Origin: Stenogyne calaminthoides
Lineage: Eukaryota; Streptophyta; Magnoliopsida; Lamiales; Lamiaceae
Length of the DNA stretch: 64,000 nt
Direction of reading: 5' to 3'
Assembly (NCBI GenBank): GCA_037126765.1
Contig: JBBCBC010000025.1
Coordinates: 18,532,175 to 18,596,174 of the forward strand
Each line of letters begins with the position of its first letter. Position 1 is the first letter of the stretch. A program made the position numbers and the translations under genes. Shown here piece by piece: positions 22,471 to 32,084 of the stretch. Under the pieces are notes generated by a model. The model worked only from the letters and a program-made list of their open reading frames with translations, ran no database searches and was not told where the DNA came from.

Positions 22471-22613
22471 ATGCACTGTGCAATTCAAATGTATTTTTAA
22501 ATGGTATTAGTTGTTTTTATTAAATAATGTTAGTTTTTTTTATTGAACTATATTAATTGTGCATCAAACACTGTTCGATATAGTTTAAAAATATATTTGA
22601 AATGCACGATGCA
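22471..22613. repeat. Inverted-repeat MITE-like sequence
   Basis: The left arm ATGCACTGTGCAATTCAAAT plus GTATTTTTAAA is answered by TTTAAAAATATATTTGAAAT plus GCACGATGCAAT on the right, with a loop of about 80 bp of AT-rich sequence. Similar GTGCA-type edges occur in the neighbouring foldback family. Confidence 0.6.
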
Positions 22614-22812
22614 ATATTTGTTGTACAAAATACTTAAGAGCTGTTTTTAAACCCAAATAAATAAGGGAGAAATACTGTTTTTTAGAACTTGGTGAGAAAA
22701 AACACTTCCTGTGTTTGAGTAGAACAGCTACTTAGTCAAAGGAAAAGTAGAGACGGCTTATGTGTGCTCTTCAAGTATTATGGCGAATAAAAAAATAACT
22801 GATTGCAACTTA

Positions 22813-23063
22813 GGGTCCACTTGGTATGACTAGGAATGATAATGGTAATGAATATCATTGAAAGGTTAATCATCAAGGGATATTGATTATATTGTTATTG
22901 CTTGGTTAGAATATCAACAATGAATATTATGTGAGGTGGGTTGAGTGGGAGGGGTAATCAATTGCTTACTTCTATTCTCATTACTTGTTTATCAAAACTA
23001 TCAAACAACATCAATAGAAATGCTTTACATTACCTACTTCCATTACCCCAATCAAACGGACCC
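22813..23063. mobile_element. Tourist-like MITE with TTA target duplication
   Basis: Bounded by TTA at 22810-22812 and TTA at 23064-23066. The ends are GGGTCCACTTGG and, inverted, GGGTCCGTTTGA. Subterminal text (GGAATGATAATGGTAATG against CATTACC...CATTACC) is also inverted. 251 bp, no coding sequence. These features fit PIF/Harbinger-derived MITEs. It ends about 170 bp before the eEF1A TATA box. Confidence 0.8.
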
Positions 23064-23231
23064 TTAATCTATAAAATAATTTCAAAAAAGTTGACCTTTT
23101 TCTTTAGAAGTAAATTTCTTTTTGTTAGAAGTAATTTATTTTTGTCGGCACGACTTATTCATTTCTACTTGGTCCCCAAGGCAACTTGCCCCCCAAGTTT
23201 TACAAGTCTAAACGTTTTCTTGCGTGAACTC

Positions 23232-23239
23232 TATAAATA
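23232..23239 (+). promoter_or_regulatory. Putative eEF1A TATA box
   Basis: TATAAATA within CTCTATAAATATACC, on the gene strand, with a pyrimidine-rich stretch (TTCTCTCAGTTCG, TTTTTCTCT) 40-75 bases downstream that looks like a transcription start and leader. It is the best TATA match upstream of the gene. Confidence 0.6.
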
Positions 23240-23482
23240 TACCTCCAATTTTATTATCATATTTATCATCCACATATATTCTCTCAGTTCGATCTCCGCT
23301 TTTTCTCTAAAGTAAAATCTCTTTGTTATTCTCAAGTTTTATTTAGCTTATGCAGAAATTTGTAGCTCTCTATTTTGTCATCTTCAAATCTACCACGTGA
23401 TAGATTACGGTCATCATTGAATTAGTAAAATATCATTTAAATTTGTAACAATTTTTATTTTTTCCATGGAAAAAAATTTAGG

Positions 23483-23650
23483 CATTTTATATACCAGGTG
23501 CATCGTGCACTTGATAATATATTTTTAAAATATATATACAATTTGTTACACTGAAACATTCCACTAATTTCACGAATACAAATTGCACGTTTCAATTAAA
23601 TAAGTTGTATATTTTAAAAATACACTATGAAACTCACCTTAAAAAAAGTT
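23483..23650. repeat. Foldback MITE, copy 3 of the GTGCAC family (decayed)
   Basis: The left edge TATACCAGGTGCATCGTGCAC is the inverse of the right edge of copy 1. Inside are TTGTTACACTGAAACATT and CAAATTGCACGTTTCAAT, and the right side has AAAATACACTATGAAACTC. Clearly related to the other copies but more diverged. Confidence 0.5.
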
Positions 23651-23702
23651 TGTAAATCTGAATTTGAGAAAGTGTATTAATTGATGTTTCCTAGAGGCTA
23701 AG

Positions 23703-23885
23703 TCTTGTATGCATCCAAGTGGACTATGCACTCATAGTGCATTTTAGAACAGTGCAACTTATTATACTGAAAGGTGCAACTTGTTTATACTGAACCGTGC
23801 AACTACTAATATGAAAAAATAGTTGCACGATTCAGTATAAATAAGTTGCATGATTCTAAAATGTACTATGAGTGACACAGTGAGA
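23703..23885. repeat. Foldback MITE, copy 4
   Basis: It starts TCTTGTATGCATCCAAGTGG then ACTCATAGTGCATTTTAGAA, the inverse of the right edge of copy 2. The arms (23729-23805 and about 23820-23873) carry GTGCAACTTATTATACTGAA and its inverse. Same element as copy 2, inserted in the eEF1A leader intron. Confidence 0.72.
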
Positions 23886-24021
23886 TCCACTTTTTCCTAG
23901 ATTGTGTTTTTCCAAATAGAATTCAATTTATATAGTATATCTTGGCTTTTTCAGTAAAACTAATTAAGCGTATGTAAGTTTAAGTTGGAAGCATACATTG
24001 TTAACTGCAGGCATCTAAAAA

Positions 24022-25848
24022 ATGGGGAAAGAGAAGACACACATCAACATCGTGGTGATCGGACACGTGGACTCAGGGAAGTCAACGACGACGGGTCACC
24101 TGATCTACAAGCTTGGCGGTATCGACAAGCGCGTGATCGAGAGGTTCGATAAGGAGGCGGCGGAGATGAACAAGAGGTCGTTCAAATACGCGTGGGTTCT
24201 GGATAAGCTGAAAGCCGAGCGGGAGCGTGGTATCACTATTGATATCGCGCTATGGAAGTTCGAGACCACTAAATTCATGTGCACCGTCATTGATGCTCCT
24301 GGCCACCGCGACTTTATTAAGAACATGATTACGGGTACTTCTCAGGCCGACTGTGCACTTCTTATTATCGATTCGACAACCGGCGGTTTCGAGGCTGGAA
24401 TCTCCAAGGATGGCCAAACACGTGAGCATGCTCTTTTGGCTTTCACTCTTGGAGTTAGACAGATGATATGCTGCTGTAACAAGGTACATTATAACCTCTT
24501 TGAGTTACTACTACCTAAACTAATAAACTCTGGTTTGGTCCTTGTTTGAGCCACTAAAAATTAATCTTCAATTTCAATAGATATAAGATAGTGTATTTTT
24601 CGAGTAAAATTCATTATTGGTCGCACCTCAAGATTTTGATCCCAATACTCATCACTGGTCCCGTAAGAATTTTTTCATACAGTTTTGGTCATTTTGTTAT
24701 GGAATTCATTAAGTTCTAATGCACTTTTGGTCCCAAATTTTGTCCTGTGTGACCAAAAATAAAGTGGTGGGTGTTACGACCAAAATCGTGAGCTGTAATG
24801 TCCTGTGGGACCAAAAATGAATTTTACGTACTATTGAAATCATAAATTTGTACAAGGTTTATTGTACCGTTCTTTTATATGTATGCTACCACTTGACCAT
24901 ATGCTGAAATGTTTTTGGACATTGTGTTGAAATTAATCCCTTATGTGTTATTAAAATTAGATGGATGCAACGACTCCCAAGTACTCCAAGGCAAGGTACG
25001 ACGAAATCGTGAAGGAAGTTTGTTCGTACCTGAAGAAGGTAGGCTACAACCCCGAGAAGATTCCTTTCGTGCCCATCTCGGGATTCGAGAGTGACAACAT
25101 GATCGAACGGTCAACCAACCTCGATTGGTACAAGGGCCCCACCCTCCTGGAGGCCCTCGACCAGGTCCAGGAGCCGAAGAGGCCTTCAGACAAGCCTCTT
25201 CGCCTCCCGCTCCAGGACGTCTACAAAATTGGCGGCATCGGCACTGTCCCTGTCGGAAGAGTCGAAACTGGCGTCCTCAAACCCGGCACCGTTGTCACCT
25301 TCGCCCCGTCCGGGCTCACCACGGAGGTCAAGTCTGTCGAGATGCACCACGAGGCTCTTCTAGAAGCTCTCCCCGGCGACAATGTCGGTTTCAACGTCAA
25401 GAATGTTGCTGTGAAAGATCTGAAGCGCGGGTACGTGGCTTCCAATTCTAGAGACAATCCGGCTAAGGAGGCCGCCAGTTTCACATCTCAGGTGATCATC
25501 ATGAACCACCCTGGTCAGATCGGCAACGGCTACGCCCCGATTCTTGATTGCCACACCTCCCACATTGCTGTCAAGTTTGCTGAGCTGGTCACAAAGATCG
25601 ATAGAAGGTCCGGTAAGGAGATTGAGAGGGAGCCTAAGTTTTTGAAGAACGGTGATGCCGGGATAGTGAAGATGATCCCGACCAAGCCTATGGTTGTGGA
25701 GACTTTCTCAGAGTTCCCGCCACTTGGGAGGTTTGCCGTGAGGGACATGCGTCAAACTGTTGCTGTTGGTGTTATTAAGGGCGTCGAGAAAAAAGATCCA
25801 ACTGGGGCTAAAGTCACCAAGGCAGCAGCAAAGAAAGGTGCCAAATGA
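24022..25848 (+). CDS. EF1A: Translation elongation factor 1-alpha (two coding exons)
   Basis: Exons 24022-24483 and 24961-25848 with a GT...AG intron of 477 bp give 449 residues, the normal length. The GTPase delivers aminoacyl-tRNA to the ribosome in the cytosol. Motifs are GHVDSGKS (14-21), DAPGH (91-95), NKMD (153-156, split exactly by the intron between K154 and M155) and SGF (194-196), followed by domains 2 and 3 and a basic tail ending AAAKKGAK. It is unusual at several positions that are nearly invariant in plants: TKFMC at 83-87 instead of TKYYC, GFESDNM instead of GFEGDNM at 195-201, and VRQM instead of VKQM. The coding sequence is open and GC-richer than the flanks. It may be a diverged member of the eEF1A family; function is likely retained. 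Confidence 0.95.
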
Positions 25849-26113
25849 ATCGAGATTTACTTTGTGGATGTTTTCAATCTTTATTGTTGTCGTTGTCATA
25901 CGTTTTCGAGTCGTGGGTTTAGTTTGATTTTGTGTTGTATTCTGTCTTCGTCGTGCAGATCTGGCTCCCAGAGTTGGGTGCTGGATCGACGGTGGCATGT
26001 TTCATGTTTTCTTGTGTGATTTATGTGCCCTTGTTACGTTAGGGGAGTTCATGGTAAGGTTTCAAGTTTAATTTTCTTCGATTGTATAATTTGTTTAAAG
26101 AGTTGAATTTAAT

Positions 26114-26119
26114 AATAAA
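26114..26119 (+). terminator. Putative eEF1A polyadenylation signal
   Basis: AATAAA within AATAATAAATAAATG, about 265 bases after the stop codon, after a T/G-rich 3' untranslated region. A plausible near-upstream element; not proven. Confidence 0.45.
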
Positions 26120-26124
26120 TAAAT

Positions 26125-26713
26125 GTTGAGTGATTTTTTCATACTTCATTGGATTCTTTTCTCTTTTTCATTATTTATAATATGACCTATTATACGTTCA
26201 TACATCTATGGATAATAAGTTGTACACAAAAACTTCTGCAAACACAAATTTACATGAACTCTCTTATTCAAAGTATCACTTTTTAGTATACAAAGCGCCT
26301 ATTTTGAAACTCAACTAGAACAGTTAGAAACACTTTTCTTTAAAGTTGGTGAGACCAACTTAAAAAAAAAAAGTGATTCTTGTGTGGATGCAATGTTTCA
26401 AAATACCACCAAAGTGCCACTATTTATTAATTTCAGAAGAACAATATATAAACTCGAGCATTTTTTAAACATTGATACTTCATGTGCTAAACAATGATAC
26501 TTCATGTCAAAAAAAAAAAAAAAACAATGATACTTGATATATTAAACAATAATACTTGAAAAAAATATTCACAAGAATCGGGAACCACAAGGAACCTACT
26601 CTTAATTAATTATGATAAAGTACGTCTAATCTCTTTATGGGGTTTATTAATTTGCTTTAGTTGTGGTGTATTCATTTTTGTCTATTTTCTCGTGGAACGT
26701 TCATGATTTAATA
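26125..26713. other. AT-rich spacer after eEF1A
   Basis: No gene recognised. It holds a short repeated phrase (ACAATGATACTTCATG and ACAATGATACTTGATAT, around 26475-26560) separated by an A-run of about 18 bases. Confidence 0.5.
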
Positions 26714-26721
26714 CGTAGGTG

Positions 26722-29542
26722 CAGAGACATGCCTATTTTACCGGGGGAGCACGTGCTCCCACTAAAAAAAAAAGTTTACTATATTTTTATTATATATTTA
26801 TTATATTAAATATAGACCCACAAGCCCACAAGTGACAAGCCCACAAGTGACAAGCCCACCAACCCACCAGCACCAGCCCACGCCTCCCAAGTCCCACCCC
26901 ACCCTCAATTCTCAAATCAATTACCCATTCTCAATTCTAATTCCATTGGTTTTCGGTAGTCACCAGTACGGCAGATCCAACTCACACATTCATACTTCTT
27001 GAAATTTTAAATTAATTTCAACAATTTTACCTTGGTCCCTGTCCCACGGCACAGCAGCAACCCTCAATTTTCTATCTCGATCATTGATAATATCTGTCCC
27101 ACTCCCACGACAACACTTAGTTTCTTCTTCAAATTTTATATTTCAGGTATTTTTTTTCTGATGTCTTTTTATAGGTTTATGAAATAAATTAGAAATAACT
27201 AAATTCAATTTAAAATTTAGTAGTGATTTTGTATCAATTCCATGTTTTATGTTTATGTATCCTTTAATTTTCTTAGAAAAATTGGAATTAGGGTTTCTAT
27301 TTGCTAATGTATAAAATTGATGATAGGTGAAGAGTGCTACAAAACTTAAGTTCATAACCCACAATATGGAAAGATTTTATAAAAGAGCTTTGGATACATC
27401 ATTTGCTATTGAAAATAAGGATGATAGTGCCAAGTCAAGTAGGAAAGGTTTAGATGCAAAAGAACTTCCTACAGATCCGGGGTTAAGAATTTCGATTTTG
27501 GATTATAATCCAAATATTTGAGATGAAGTTCGAAGAGCATACATATTGAGGGGCCCTTGTCAACCTTTGAATCATAATTTTCCTTTCACAAAATTTGGGA
27601 AGAAATCAAGGCGCTTCAATTCTAATTGGTTTTCTGAATATGCAAATTGGTTGGAGTATAGTATATCAAAAGATGTCGTATTTTGTCTTTGTTGTTATCT
27701 GTTTAAACCTGGAGAACAAGCAAATGGTGACTTTTTTGGTGAAGGGTTTAGAAATTGGAAAAAAGGGGAAAGATTGAAAGAACATGTCGGAGGTTCTAAT
27801 AGTGTTCATATTTGAAAAATCAGAAACAACATATCCAATATGCATTTGGCAAGCAGACAGATCAAACTCGAAGAGATTATCGAATACGATTAAATGCATC
27901 AATTGATTGTGTTCGATTTCTTTTACGTCAATGGCTTGTATTTCGGGGTGATGATGAATCAAAGCGTTCAACAAATCGAGGTAATTTTCTTGAGCTTTTG
28001 AAGTTTGATGCTGATCACAATGATGATATTAAATATGTTACACTTGGTGAAAATCTCAAATTGATAGCACCTAGTATTCAAAAGGACATTGTGAATGCTG
28101 TAGCAGTAAAAACTATTAATATCATCATGGAGGAGATAGGCGGTGCATTGTTTTCTATTCTAGTTGATGAATCTCGTGATATTTCAATGAAAGAGCAAAT
28201 GACAATTGTGCTACGTTTTGTGAATAAGAATGGTTGCATAGTTGAAAGATTTGTTGGTGTTGAACATGTTTCTAGCACTATTGCTCTTGCACTAAAAGAA
28301 GCAATTGATTGCTTCTTTTCTAGACATAACTTGAGCATTTCGAGGTTACGAGGTCAAGGTTATGATGGAGCTAGTAATATGCAGGGGGAGTTTAATGGTT
28401 TAAAAGCTCTTATTTTGAAGGAAAATTCATGTGCCTTTTACATGCATTGTTTCGCTCACCAACTTCAACTTGTTCTTGTGGGTATTGTGAAAAAACATGT
28501 TGTAGTCTATACACTTTTCTTTTCAGTTACAAGTGTGGTAAATGTTGTTGGGGCTTCTGCCAAAAGGTGTGACATTCTTCATCAAAAAGAAGCTAAGAGA
28601 ATTTTTACTGCCCTCAACAATGGTGAACTTTCAAGTGGAAAAGGTTTAAATCAAGAAACTACTCTCAAACGCCCTGGTCATACACGATGGAGCTCTCATT
28701 ATGATACTTTGATTAGTTTGATCACGTTATTTTCTTCTACGATTGAGGTTCTTGAGATAATTGTGGAAGACGGGTTAAGTTCTGAGCAGAAGCGTGAGAC
28801 ACACAATTTAGTGGGAGTGATGAAGTCATTTGATTTTGTTTTTACTTACATTTGATGAAAGTCAATTTAGGTATTACAAATGATCAAAGGCATTGCAAAG
28901 AAAAGATCAAGATATTGTCAATGCCATGACGCTAGTGAAAATAGCCAAGCAACAACTACAAGTGATGAGGGATGAAGGATGAGACTTGTTTTATGATCAT
29001 GTTTCTTCCTTTTGTAAGAAAGAAGACATTGATATCCCGAATATGAGTGATAAATATGTAGCTGGATGCAGGTCAAAGCGTAATGCATCTGAAGCTACAA
29101 TTTTTCATCATTATCGATATGATGTGTTCTATTCTATCATAGATAAGCAGCTCGCGGAGTTAAATGATCGTTTCACTTAGGCGAATACAAAATTATTACT
29201 TTGTGTAGCATGTTTATGTCAAGATGATTCATTCTTGGCTTTTGATAAGATAGATTGATCAATCTTGCTAGATTTTACCCTCAAGATTTCTCTATAAATC
29301 AGATTGAGGCACTTGATAATCAACTTGAAACTTATATCCTATATATGCGGTCTACTGATGCGTTTGGAGGACTAAAAGGTGTTGGAGCTCTTGCACAGAA
29401 GATGGTAGAGAAGAAGAGGCATGAGGTATATCGATTGGTTTATTTGCTTATAACACTTGCATTAATTCTTCCCGTTGCCATTGCTACAGTTGAAAGAGCA
29501 TTTTCTATAATGAATATAATAAAGAATCGTATGCGCAATCGG
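26722..29542 (+). mobile_element. hAT transposon (TTF zinc-finger family), right end missing
   Basis: The left end reads CAGAGACATGCC, a hAT-like terminus, preceded by CGTAGGTG (26714-26721), the possible 8 bp target copy. The coding region encodes a plant hAT transposase with TTF-type zinc finger, the catalytic domain and the dimerisation region. At 29543 the sequence changes abruptly to Sirevirus ORF3, inside the dimerisation domain, so the last part of the transposase and the right terminal repeat are lost. Confidence 0.75.
27327..29542 (+). pseudogene. hAT transposase, degenerate and truncated
   Basis: In order: N-terminal text ending DYNPNI (27521, stop), the zinc-finger region with GPCQPLNHNFPFTKFG and VFCLCCYLFKPGEQ (27546-27815), then after a frameshift a 347-residue frame (27812-28855) with ILVDESRDISMKEQ (catalytic Asp region), RGQGYDGASNMQG, CFAHQLQLVLV and HTRWSSHYDTL. 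Further pieces (28986-29180, 29255-29542) lead into LALILPVAIATVERAFSIMN, the hAT dimerisation motif. At least five stops or shifts make it inactive. It is typical of the zinc-finger MYM-like/DUF4371 hAT transposases of plants. Confidence 0.85.
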
Positions 29543-30259
29543 ATGGAGAAGTCAAAGGCAAGGAAGTTGGCTGCAAGTGCTGGGACATCAAAACCTGAAC
29601 CAGCCACTCAAGCTAAGAGAGTCACGAGGAGCACAACAAGCCAGATACAGGCTGATAAGGAACTGGCAGAGAAACTCTCTAAGGAGCAGATTGCTGAAGA
29701 AGCTCGTATAAGTGAAGAAGAGAGGAGAACATAAAAATTATCCGAGGCAGAAAGTCTTAGAAAGAAATACAGATCAAGGGCAAAGAAAGGTCAAGTCGGA
29801 AAATCTGGGGCAGAACCTCAGTTGCCAGCAAAGGTTGATGACATCATTCCAAAAATTGCTGCTCATGCTGATAAATTTGAAGAATGGAATAAGATCAGAG
29901 GAGAATGACTCCTGGATGCATTTGTTCTGGACCTTGTGCCAAAAGAACAATCACCAGATGAGAAATTTCTCAACTGGTTGGAAAACAAGCATCCGGACTT
30001 TCTGAAGTATCTGGAGAATGAGGCCAAGAAGATAAATGTGAGAATATCCTATCAAGAGTATGATGTGATGGAATACACGAAGAAGGCAGATGGCTCATTT
30101 GACAGACTGACATTTCAAAGGTTCTATTTTGACATCCTGAGCAAATCTCGCATAACTGATCCACAGCAGATCAATGATGTCAAATGGAAATTATACCGGA
30201 TATTCAACGTTCCACAAGATCAACGTGAAATGCCAGAGGGATATGTTCCAAGAGTTTGA
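29543..30259 (+). pseudogene. C-terminal part of Sirevirus ORF3 (remnant element)
   Basis: One frame, with two in-frame stops (29732-29734 and near 29908), is almost identical to 42340-43056: MEKSKARKLAA, QIQADKELAEKLSKEQIAEE, then FLNWLENKHPDFLKYLE and the ending MPEGYVPRV. It is fused on its 5' side in the same frame to the hAT transposase. A purine tract (30459-30469) and LTR A follow, so this is the 3' end of an element whose remainder is missing. Confidence 0.85.
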
Positions 30260-30470
30260 AGATCAGAAGACTGTTTAGGATCAGCTGAACTTTAAATCTA
30301 AATTTTTTAGATGAAACATGTAATCGACAAATCAGTTAAATGAAAAGTTTATTTTTACTGATCCTAAGACAAACTCTCATTGTCTTCTGATTATTTGCTC
30401 TTTAATGGTCTATTTGTATCAACTGTTGTTGGTTTCTCAAGTGTTTTGGTTTCATCAAAAAGGGGGAAAT

Positions 30471-31947
30471 TGTTGGGATATTTAGAGTTTTGATGAAAGT
30501 TCCAAAACATATGTAATAGGACCAGTCAGACCTGTTAGCTGACTGATGTTTTAATTACCAGTCTAAGATGACCAGTTGATAATTATTGTATAGAACAACT
30601 GATGTATAAGATAGGTCAAATATTGAGGGGGAACTCAATATGTATAGGTCAGGTCAGACAAGTCAGATCAGAAGACCTGTTGCGGACAGAAGATCCAGAC
30701 GATCAGACAATCATATGATCAGGTGAAGATTTAAAACACAAGTTCAGAAGACCTAAAGATCAGAAGATTACCAGATGATCAAGACCAGAAGAACTACATC
30801 AGCCGAGTCTGCTAGTTGAGCTAAGACAACTGGCACCAGAAGACTCTATCAGGTAGACTAGTCATACGTTGTTGATCTGAACAAGAAGAATGTCAACTTT
30901 AGTTGGTAGAACAAACACTAAAAAGTGTACTTGTTAACCAATGAGAACAAGACACGTATGCACGGAGCTGACAATGCGGGATTTGGCACTGCATAGTTAA
31001 ACGGCTAGAAAAGACAACTATTCACGCTTTCGGCCATGCTGTTCCTGAAGCATGTCACATCAATCCTGCAACCTACCAAAAATAGCCTGAAATTCAAATT
31101 GCTCTCCAACGGCTCTTTGATTTCGAGGTCTATAAATATGGGATTGCTCTTTAAAATGAAGACACGGAAATTATCATCAAGCTCAAACTATAGCAAAATT
31201 TCCGCACGAAGAACACAAACTCAAGTTTATTTTACATGTGTTCATCCCATTTGTTATTAGCATAGAAATCTCATCCTCTAGCTTTAGGCTATATAAACAC
31301 TAGGATAGATTTCCAGTTGGAACCACAACAAATCTTTACCCAAACCAAAAGTTAGGTTAAGTTTGTTTAGCAAAATTTCACACTAGGGTTTCTAGTTCTG
31401 GTTTCTGGGATCCGATTGAGTGAGAACTCTATAAATATCTGTTGGTTGTACTGTGCTGGACTAACACAATAAACTAAGTCCAGTTGGTGCCCCTTGTAAT
31501 AGGGAAGAGTGGACGTAGGACTGGTTGTCCGAACCACTATAAAAGCCTTGTGTGTATTTACTTGCTCTTAACTGCTTTATACTATTGCACACAACTGAGC
31601 TTAAAATTACATCTATATTCTGAGTTAGAATCAGTTTGCACCAAGCAACTGATCTGATCAGTTTGACACTTAAGTCATCTGATTGAAAACAGACTGCAGA
31701 ATCTGATCTTGTAAAACTGATTTTTCACACGGGTTAAAACTAGCTTCCGCACATCAGTTAAACTGATAGACACCGAACTGATCAGCCTTCAGGCGATCAG
31801 TAAGTTGGATATCAGTCCAAACTGATTCACTCGCACTCTGATCATTCAACTTGCCATCACACCTGATCTTGCACGAAAAGTTTTCAGAAGTCTATTCACC
31901 CCTCCCCTCTAGACTTCTGCCCTCACGATACCCGTTCGGGACCTACA
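30471..31947 (+). repeat. LTR A of the Sirevirus block
   Basis: TGTTGGGATATTTAG to TTCGGGACCTACA, 1477 bp. A TATA box, TATAAATATGG, is at 31130-31140. It serves both as the 3' LTR of the remnant on its left and the 5' LTR of element 1. Compared with LTR B it lacks about 54 bp after 30860 (junction GTAGACTAGTCATAC), a deletion between short ACT repeats. It contains several ACTGATCAG-type palindromes. Confidence 0.88.
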
Positions 31948-31949
31948 AG

Positions 31950-31961
31950 TGGTATCAGAGC
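31950..31961 (+). other. Primer binding site of element 1
   Basis: TGGTATCAGAGC, two bases after LTR A, is complementary to the 3' end of initiator methionine tRNA, the usual primer of plant Copia elements. Confidence 0.85.
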
Positions 31962-32084
31962 AGTGGTTCTACGAACCACTGGCTTTGAATATCATCGGTT
32001 CTTGAGGTAGAACCTTTGTGGTCACTTGAACTGATCTTGAAAAACCTTTTTCAAAACTTCATCTGTTTTCAAAACTCACTAAGC

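Larger units (their letters stand above)
23310..24010 (+). other. Probable eEF1A 5' leader intron
   Basis: A good acceptor (TTAACTGCAG, ending at 24010) lies 11 bases before the ATG. Plant eEF1A genes usually have an intron in the 5' leader at this place. The donor is somewhere after about 23310 and I cannot fix it. The presumed intron contains two foldback elements (about 23483-23650 and 23703-23885). Confidence 0.55.

Noticed and set aside
24105..24489. Minus-strand frames within eEF1A exon 1
   Set aside because: Opposite a strongly conserved coding exon; typical shadows caused by GC-rich third positions.
25125..25484. Other-frame ORFs within eEF1A exon 2
   Set aside because: Shadows of the real frame, which carries all family motifs.
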